From: Granulicella pectinivorans
Lineage (GTDB): Bacteria > Acidobacteriota > Terriglobia > Terriglobales > Acidobacteriaceae
Assembly: GCF_900114625.1 (NCBI RefSeq)
Contig: NZ_FOZL01000001.1
Location: 372,001-436,000, forward strand
Length of the DNA stretch: 64,000 nt
Reading direction: 5' to 3'
In this document: positions 58,865 to 64,000 of the stretch, one piece after another
How positions within the stretch are numbered: the stretch's first letter is position 1
Layout: each line of letters starts with the position of its first letter
Program-made: the position numbers and the translations under genes
Notes under the pieces: model-generated
The model's input: only the letters and a program-made list of their open reading frames with translations
The model's database searches: none
Told to the model about the DNA's origin: nothing

Positions 58865-60856
58865 CTATGGCCTTCCCCACTCCACCAAAGGCAGCAGGCT
58901 GGAGTAGTCGTCGGTCCATGCCGTGACACCCGGGACGGCGGCGATCGTCGCCCCACCCATGCCGTCCCGCTCAAAGTAAGCAGGATCGCCGCTCAGCAGC
59001 ACCCACTCGGCCCGGTACTCGCCCTTGGGGGCATCCCCACCGGTATCGAAGAGCCGTGCCTCCATTCCGGAGGCCTTGGCCAGCGCGGCGATCTCGGGCG
59101 CAAGATTCAAATACTGGTTGGAGACGTGAAATGCGATGACGCCGTGCGGACCGAGATGCCGTTTGTACTCCCGCATGGCTTCGACCGTGAGCAGATGGAG
59201 CGGAATGGCATCGCCGGAGAAGGCATCGACCACAAGGACGTCGAAGCCCCGCGGCGTCTCCGCATGCAGCGACGCGCGGCCATCGCCGTCGGCGAAGCTG
59301 ATCGTCGCGGCCGAGTCATGGATATAGCTGAACCAGCGCTCCGCCACAGGTCTCACCAGCGGGTTGATCTCATAGAAGCGGATCGAGTCCCCCTGCTTGC
59401 CATAGGCCGCGAGCGTGCCCACACCAAGGCCCACGACGCCCACGCGGTGCGCGCCCTTCAGGGCCAGCCCGACGCCAGAATCCCACGCGTAGTAGGTCGT
59501 CGGCATCCGCTCGAGGCCTGGCTGCCGCACAATCTGGGTTCCGTGCTGGATCGTGCCGTTGGTGAGCATGCGGATCGGCCCTGCGGGGGAGTCGTTCTCC
59601 GTGACCCGCAGCGTGCCGTAGAAGTTCCGGCGTATCTCCAGCACACGGCGCCCATACGCAACGTGCAGTCCGATGACGAGCGCCAGAAGCAGCACCGTGC
59701 CCACTCCCCACAGCAGTCTCTGCGCCCAGCCGTCCTTCCACGTCACCGCCAGGGCCAGCGCCGCCGTGACCAGGAACGAAATGCCAAGATCGTAGTTCGC
59801 GGAAAACACCAGGGGGCTGACCAGCGCGACGTAGAAGGTTCCCGCCACGCCCCCGGCCGCCACCAGCAGGTAGAACGCTGTCGCCTCATGGCGTCCGGAA
59901 GGGCGCAGACGGTAGACCTCGGCGTGGCAGAACAGGCAGGCTGCGAACATCTCCACCAGGAAGAACGGAATGCTGATCGCGATGGGCAGGCCGGAGTCGG
60001 TCTTGGTGAGCGCATAGCCCAGCCCTGCCATCATGACGACCAGAAGCCGCACGACGATGCCCCGCTGATACAGCCGGGGCAACTCAAACGCCACGATGAA
60101 GCTGACCAGGTACGCCGCGAGAGGAAGCATCCAGAGCAGGGGAATCGCCGCGATGTTCACCGTCAGGTGGCTGGTGACCGCGGCCAGTTGGAGCGCTGCG
60201 CCCATCGGCAGGAGGAACCACATTGCCCGGACCCAGCCCTCGGTCCGTGGCTCCACGGTTTCCTCGACGACCTCGCGCTGCCACACCCCGGGACGGCTCG
60301 CCAGCCATGCCGCGAGGGCCGCGTAGACCGCAAATCCCACCGCCCAGCCCACACGCTGGCCACGCAGACTCACATGCGGCTCGATCAGCAGCGGATACGC
60401 CAGCAACCCAAGCAGAGAGCCTACGTTCGAGAGTGCAAAGAGCCCGTAGCGAACGCCCGTTCCTTCGATCCGCGCCATCCAGACCTGCAACAGAGGGCTG
60501 GTCGCGCCCAGGAGGAGAAACGGTAGACCAATCGTGATGCCAAGCGTGCGGAAGATCGTCGCAACCGGATGCTGCGCGTCGCCCATTGCCCCCAGATGCT
60601 GCGCGAGAAACAGCGCCGCCACACCTGCAACCAGAAGCCCGATATGCACCCGTCGCATGCCCGACCGCGTAAGCCAGTGCGCGTAGAGATATCCGCCAAG
60701 CAACATCGTCTGGAAGAAGACGAGGCAGGTGATCCAGACGGCCGAGGAGCCGCCGAGGATGGGCAAAAGCCCCTTGGCCGCCATCGGCTCCAGCAAGAAA
60801 AGCAGAAACGCACCCAGGAAGACCGTCGCTCCAAACCCCGTTCGCGTTGCCGTCAC
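58865..60856 (-). CDS. Fused membrane/spermidine synthase-like protein
   Basis: The 663-residue product starts with GTG. About ten to twelve membrane helices fill residues 8-415 (MFS/SpeE-fused type, LLFLLEPMAAKGLLPILGG at the start). The C-terminal 210 residues form a class-I Rossmann fold like spermidine synthase: VGVVGLGVGTLAAYG (SAM-type nucleotide site), IRFYEINPLV, VLVVDAFSGDAIPLHLLT. Family members are called fused MFS/spermidine synthase, but the actual reaction and whether SAM or decarboxylated SAM is used are unknown. It is followed by the esterase gene upstream on the same strand. Confidence 0.9.
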   Translation of the reverse strand: MTATRTGFGATVFLGAFLLFLLEPMAAKGLLPILGGSSAVWITCLVFFQTMLLGGYLYAHWLTRSGMRRVHIGLLVAGVAALFLAQHLGAMGDAQHPVATIFRTLGITIGLPFLLLGATSPLLQVWMARIEGTGVRYGLFALSNVGSLLGLLAYPLLIEPHVSLRGQRVGWAVGFAVYAALAAWLASRPGVWQREVVEETVEPRTEGWVRAMWFLLPMGAALQLAAVTSHLTVNIAAIPLLWMLPLAAYLVSFIVAFELPRLYQRGIVVRLLVVMMAGLGYALTKTDSGLPIAISIPFFLVEMFAACLFCHAEVYRLRPSGRHEATAFYLLVAAGGVAGTFYVALVSPLVFSANYDLGISFLVTAALALAVTWKDGWAQRLLWGVGTVLLLALVIGLHVAYGRRVLEIRRNFYGTLRVTENDSPAGPIRMLTNGTIQHGTQIVRQPGLERMPTTYYAWDSGVGLALKGAHRVGVVGLGVGTLAAYGKQGDSIRFYEINPLVRPVAERWFSYIHDSAATISFADGDGRASLHAETPRGFDVLVVDAFSGDAIPLHLLTVEAMREYKRHLGPHGVIAFHVSNQYLNLAPEIAALAKASGMEARLFDTGGDAPKGEYRAEWVLLSGDPAYFERDGMGGATIAAVPGVTAWTDDYSSLLPLVEWGRP

Positions 60857-60867
60857 CCTGCCCCCTG

Positions 60868-62409
60868 TTATTTGCCTGTGATCTGGGCCTCCACCGGTGC
60901 GCTTGCGTCCCAGTTGTCCGTCCGGAACGGCGCCGCGGGCAGCCCGTCTCCGTTATACAGGTTCGCGCCCTCGGGATAGTTCGCCCACGCGTAGCGCACG
61001 GCCACGGGGATCGGCACCTTGGCGCTCTTTACCTCGATCAAGTCGCCCTTGATCGTCGCGTCGGCGTCGACGAAGGCGTGGTCGGGCCCGGCGACCTGGA
61101 ACCCCTTCAGCGCACCGCTCTTCGCCATCAACCCCGCCGCATGATCGAACTTCACGATCACGGAATCATCCGTAACGCTCGCATCGAGATAGTGCGGTCC
61201 GGAGAACTCGATCTTCTTCCCATACGTCTGGGCCAGCGCGATGCGCGCCAGACGGTCGCCCAGCGGAGCCTTGTTGTGCGGATGCACATCCTTCGGGTCG
61301 CCGATATCGATGGTCACCGCCATCCCGGTCTTCGGCAGCGCAAGGATCTTCGACTGCGCCTCGCGCACCAGCGGGTTGTTGCTCACGTCGTTCAGCGCAG
61401 CCAACTGCACCACGTAGAAGGGAAAGTCGCCTTCGCCCCAGAGGCTGCGCCAGTCCTTCACCAGTGTCTCCATGACGGTGGGGTAGCGGGCGATGCCGGC
61501 AAGTCCTCCGGTGATCGACTCGCCCTGGTACCAGATGACGCCGCGCATCGCATAGGGCAGAATCGGATGCACCATGCCGTTGAAGAGCACCGTGGGCTGA
61601 TGCTGGTCCTGTACCGGATCCTTGAGCGGTCCCACCTTGCCGGGTCTTGCGTTGATCGTCTGCGGGGCCTTGGCCTCGGCGGGAACCTGGTCCGTCGTCG
61701 CTCCGGGATGCGTCTTATAAAAGTTCTCGAGGGCATCGAAGCGCGTGACCATGGGGGCGAGCGCGGGATTGGCGGTGAGGGCTTCGCGCCGGACCCAGCT
61801 TTCGGCCGTACTTGCGCCAAACGCCACGACGAGCATGCCCACCGGAACCTTCAGCTCCTTCTGGAGATCGCGCGCAAACAGGTAGCTGACCGCAGAGAAG
61901 GCAGGTACGTTCTCCGGCGTACAGACCTGCCAGGATCCTGCGATCTCCGCCGCCGGCTCGTAGGTCTTGGCGGTCGTCGCCATAAAGATTCGGATCTGCG
62001 GATAGTTGGCCGCCGCGATCTCAGCATCCTCGTCCGCCAAACCCGCGTAGGAGGCCTTCTTCTTCGAGACGGTGAACGCCATGTTGGACTGTCCCGACCC
62101 CACCCAGACCTCGCCCACCAGCACATCGTGTACGGTGACCGTGTTCTTGCCGGCGATCGTCATGTCGAACGGCCCGCCGGTCTTGAGCTTCTTGAGGCGT
62201 ACCATCCACCGGCCATCCGCGCCCGCGGTCGCCTTCTGGGTCTGCCCTGCGATCGTCACGGCGACCTTCTCGCCGGCCTGCGCCGTGCCCCACACCGGAA
62301 CGGACATGCCGCTCTGCAACACCGCATGATCCGAGAACAGAGCCGAAGGCGTTACGTCCGCCTTCGCCACACCGACCGCGAGCGCCAACACCATCAGAAG
62401 CCTTCGCAT
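60868..62409 (-). CDS. Sialate O-acetylesterase-like SGNH hydrolase, secreted
   Basis: GGAGGA precedes the start at 62409 (MRRLLMVLALAVGVAKADV, a signal peptide), giving 513 residues. A beta-domain (SDHAVLQSGMSVPVWG, then WMVRLKKLKTGG) precedes the SGNH/SASA hydrolase domain: GEVWVGSGQSNMAF with the catalytic Ser (about 105), MRGVIWYQGES (family signature) and a DVHPHNK segment with the His of the catalytic pair. It removes O-acetyl groups from sialic acids or from plant/fungal glycans. It ends 11 bases upstream of the fused-spermidine gene's GTG, so the two are co-transcribed. Confidence 0.9.
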   Translation of the reverse strand: MRRLLMVLALAVGVAKADVTPSALFSDHAVLQSGMSVPVWGTAQAGEKVAVTIAGQTQKATAGADGRWMVRLKKLKTGGPFDMTIAGKNTVTVHDVLVGEVWVGSGQSNMAFTVSKKKASYAGLADEDAEIAAANYPQIRIFMATTAKTYEPAAEIAGSWQVCTPENVPAFSAVSYLFARDLQKELKVPVGMLVVAFGASTAESWVRREALTANPALAPMVTRFDALENFYKTHPGATTDQVPAEAKAPQTINARPGKVGPLKDPVQDQHQPTVLFNGMVHPILPYAMRGVIWYQGESITGGLAGIARYPTVMETLVKDWRSLWGEGDFPFYVVQLAALNDVSNNPLVREAQSKILALPKTGMAVTIDIGDPKDVHPHNKAPLGDRLARIALAQTYGKKIEFSGPHYLDASVTDDSVIVKFDHAAGLMAKSGALKGFQVAGPDHAFVDADATIKGDLIEVKSAKVPIPVAVRYAWANYPEGANLYNGDGLPAAPFRTDNWDASAPVEAQITGK

Positions 62410-62559
62410 TTGAATCCTCCGTCCATTCACTACGGCGAAATCATACCTCCCGACAGGAAACAAATTCCACCAGGAAACATCAGCGTACGCTTACCCCACT
62501 TTCACGCGAAAACGGTATTCTGAAAAACGGCAGGCAAACAGACCAGAGGACCAGACACC

Positions 62560-63225
62560 ATGGAAGACATACTCTCCCAACTGAAGGCAGGCATCCGGCG
62601 TTTCCGCACCGAGGTTTATCCCGAGCAGGCGGAGAAGTTCCAGACCGCGGCGACCACACCGCAGACCCCGCACGCGCTCATCATCACCTGCGCGGACTCG
62701 CGCATCGACGCCGAATCGATCACCAGCTCCGGCGTGGGCGATGTGTTTATCACGCGCAACATCGGCAACCTCGTTCCGCCGTATGGCGAGATGCTGGGCG
62801 GCGTCTCGGCCGTGATCGAGTACGCGGTCTCCGCGCTGAAGGTGAAGCATATCGCCATCTGCGGACACACGGATTGCGGCGCGATGAAGGCCCTGCTGAA
62901 TCCAGCCGGGATGGAGTCCATGCCGACGGTCAAGACCTGGATGCGCAACGCAGCAGCCGCGCTGAGCGTCGCCGACTCCCTGACGACGCCGGAGGACACG
63001 CACGAAAGCAGGCTGAAGAAGCTGACGTATGAAAACGTGCTTCTGCAGATGCAGCATCTGCGCACGCATCCTTCCGTCGCCGGAGCGATGGCGCGGGAAG
63101 AACTGACCATCTCGGGCTGGGTGTACAACATCGGCACCGGCGAGGTCAGGATTACCGAGGACGGCTCGCGGAACTTCTATCCCGTCACCGTCGAGGGCGA
63201 TCTTTCCGGAGACGAGAAGGCATGA
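62560..63225 (+). CDS. Beta-class carbonic anhydrase
   Basis: The 221-residue zinc enzyme interconverts CO2 and bicarbonate. The Zn/catalytic residues Cys44, Asp46 and Arg48 (CADSRID), His103 and Cys106 (CGHTDCGAM) are all present. AGAGGA precedes the ATG. Its stop overlaps the start of the bestrophin-like gene (ATGA), so the two proteins are translated together and may act jointly in bicarbonate handling. Confidence 0.95.
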   Translation: MEDILSQLKAGIRRFRTEVYPEQAEKFQTAATTPQTPHALIITCADSRIDAESITSSGVGDVFITRNIGNLVPPYGEMLGGVSAVIEYAVSALKVKHIAICGHTDCGAMKALLNPAGMESMPTVKTWMRNAAAALSVADSLTTPEDTHESRLKKLTYENVLLQMQHLRTHPSVAGAMAREELTISGWVYNIGTGEVRITEDGSRNFYPVTVEGDLSGDEKA

Positions 63226-64000
63226 TCGTTCCCAAGGGGCCGGACCTCATCCGCATGGTGCAGTACACGGGCAAGCCCCTGCTTTTGCTGGCTTTGTACG
63301 ACGTGTGCGTGGTGGTGGCGGTGAAGTTGCTGCATTGGGACTGGGTTGCCCTGCCGCACATTCCGCTGGCGCTCTACGGTTCCGCCATCGGCCTGATCCT
63401 CGGCTTCCGGAACCAGTCGGCCTATGCCCGCTGGTGGGAGGCCCGGACGCTCTGGGGATCTATCGTGAACAACGCCCGTAGCTGGGCCCGTCAGACGGTT
63501 ACCCTGCGTGCTCCCGGCAACGTCGAGTCGCCTGAGCTGCATGCGATGCGCACGCGGCTCGTCTATTACCAGATCGCCTTCGTTCACGCGCTGCGCACGC
63601 ACCTCCGCAAGCAGGATCCACTGCCCGCGCTCGCGCCCTTTGCGGCGCACGTCGACATCGAAAGCCTGCGCGGACAGAATAACGTCCCCCTCACCCTGCA
63701 ACTCCGCATGGGCGATCTTCTGCAGCAGTGCAAGCACAACGGATGGGCCGACCCGCTGGAGTGGCAGGCGCTGGATAACACCCTCAACGATCTCGCCGAC
63801 GCACAGGGCGGCACCGAGCGCATCAAGAACACGCCGATGCCCAAGCAGTATGACTACTTCCCGCGTCTCTTCACCCATATCTACTGCATGCTTCTGCCAC
63901 TCGCGCTGGTCACGTCGATGGGATGGTTCACGCCGCTTGGCTCGACGCTGGTGGGATTCATCTTCCTGACGCTCGACAAGATCGGCCGCGACCTCGAAGA
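63222..64000 (+). CDS. Bestrophin-type anion channel (UPF0187), 3' truncated
   Basis: The reading frame opens at the ATG overlapping the carbonic anhydrase stop and runs past the window end; 259 residues are visible. Bacterial bestrophin features are present: two N-terminal membrane helices (KPLLLLALYDVCVVVAVKLL; IPLALYGSAIGLILGFRNQS), the RWWEARTLWGSIVNNAR segment, then PLALVTSMGWFTPLGS near the visible end. Bestrophins are pentameric channels for chloride or bicarbonate. The pairing with carbonic anhydrase suggests bicarbonate movement, which is inference. Confidence 0.88.
   Translation, partial: MIVPKGPDLIRMVQYTGKPLLLLALYDVCVVVAVKLLHWDWVALPHIPLALYGSAIGLILGFRNQSAYARWWEARTLWGSIVNNARSWARQTVTLRAPGNVESPELHAMRTRLVYYQIAFVHALRTHLRKQDPLPALAPFAAHVDIESLRGQNNVPLTLQLRMGDLLQQCKHNGWADPLEWQALDNTLNDLADAQGGTERIKNTPMPKQYDYFPRLFTHIYCMLLPLALVTSMGWFTPLGSTLVGFIFLTLDKIGRDLE

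Overview
This 64 kb window is a chromosomal segment of a high-GC bacterium, most likely an acidobacterium of the Terriglobia (Acidobacteriaceae: Granulicella/Edaphobacter/Terriglobus-like). The taxonomic call is inferred from gene content: two Oar-like TonB-dependent receptors of about 1160 residues with an N-terminal carboxypeptidase-regulatory domain, two 'VWFA-related Acidobacterial' domain proteins, a PadR/ABC-2 exporter cluster with a degenerate MacB-like partner, and palindromic intergenic repeats of a kind frequent in this group. No tRNA, rRNA, CRISPR array, transposase or prophage was seen.

Layout. 1-9.0 kb is glycan use: the end of a SelA/DgaE-like PLP enzyme, a Tat-exported heparinase II/III-type lyase, a TonB-dependent receptor and a GH92 mannosidase. 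9.0-13.3 kb is a two-gene ABC-2 exporter, divergent from padR and a MacB-like membrane protein, with an inverted repeat over both -10 boxes. 13.4-19 kb has an EAL phosphodiesterase, two small proteins and an ackA-xfp pair (phosphoketolase bypass to acetate). 19.1-25.9 kb has an M28 peptidase, rtcB, rpsB-tsf and rplM-rpsI, several with clear terminators. 26.4-32.1 kb is envelope genes (membrane proteins, TonB-C protein, GT39-like transferase, FtsX-type permease, RodZ-like HTH protein). 32.1-35.9 kb is a second TonB receptor behind a long, strongly structured 5' leader. 36.1-42.2 kb has metK, a transglutaminase-like protein, ada, a beta-barrel protein, tatA and an EamA transporter; 42.3-44.9 kb holds the divergent VWA pair.

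44.9-53.0 kb is the histidine operon on the minus strand: hisL leader peptide and attenuator, hisI, hisG, an unknown 110-aa ORF, hisD, hisC, hisB, a repeat cluster, an NTF2-like gene, hisH, hisF, an oppositely oriented Imm26-type immunity gene, then hisA. hisE and a histidinol-phosphatase gene are absent. 53.0-64 kb has a ComEA-like HhH protein, GH29 fucosidase, DUF4397 lipoprotein, DUF2218 protein, ahcY, a fused MFS/spermidine synthase-like protein, a sialate O-acetylesterase, and a beta-carbonic anhydrase translationally coupled to a bestrophin-type channel cut by the window end.

The most unusual items are the hisL attenuator (8 His in 27 codons), a three-copy dispersed repeat of about 200 bp with terminal direct repeats, the structured leader with mutually exclusive helices before the second TonB receptor, the orphan Imm26 gene inside the his cluster, and the unknown his-operon ORF.
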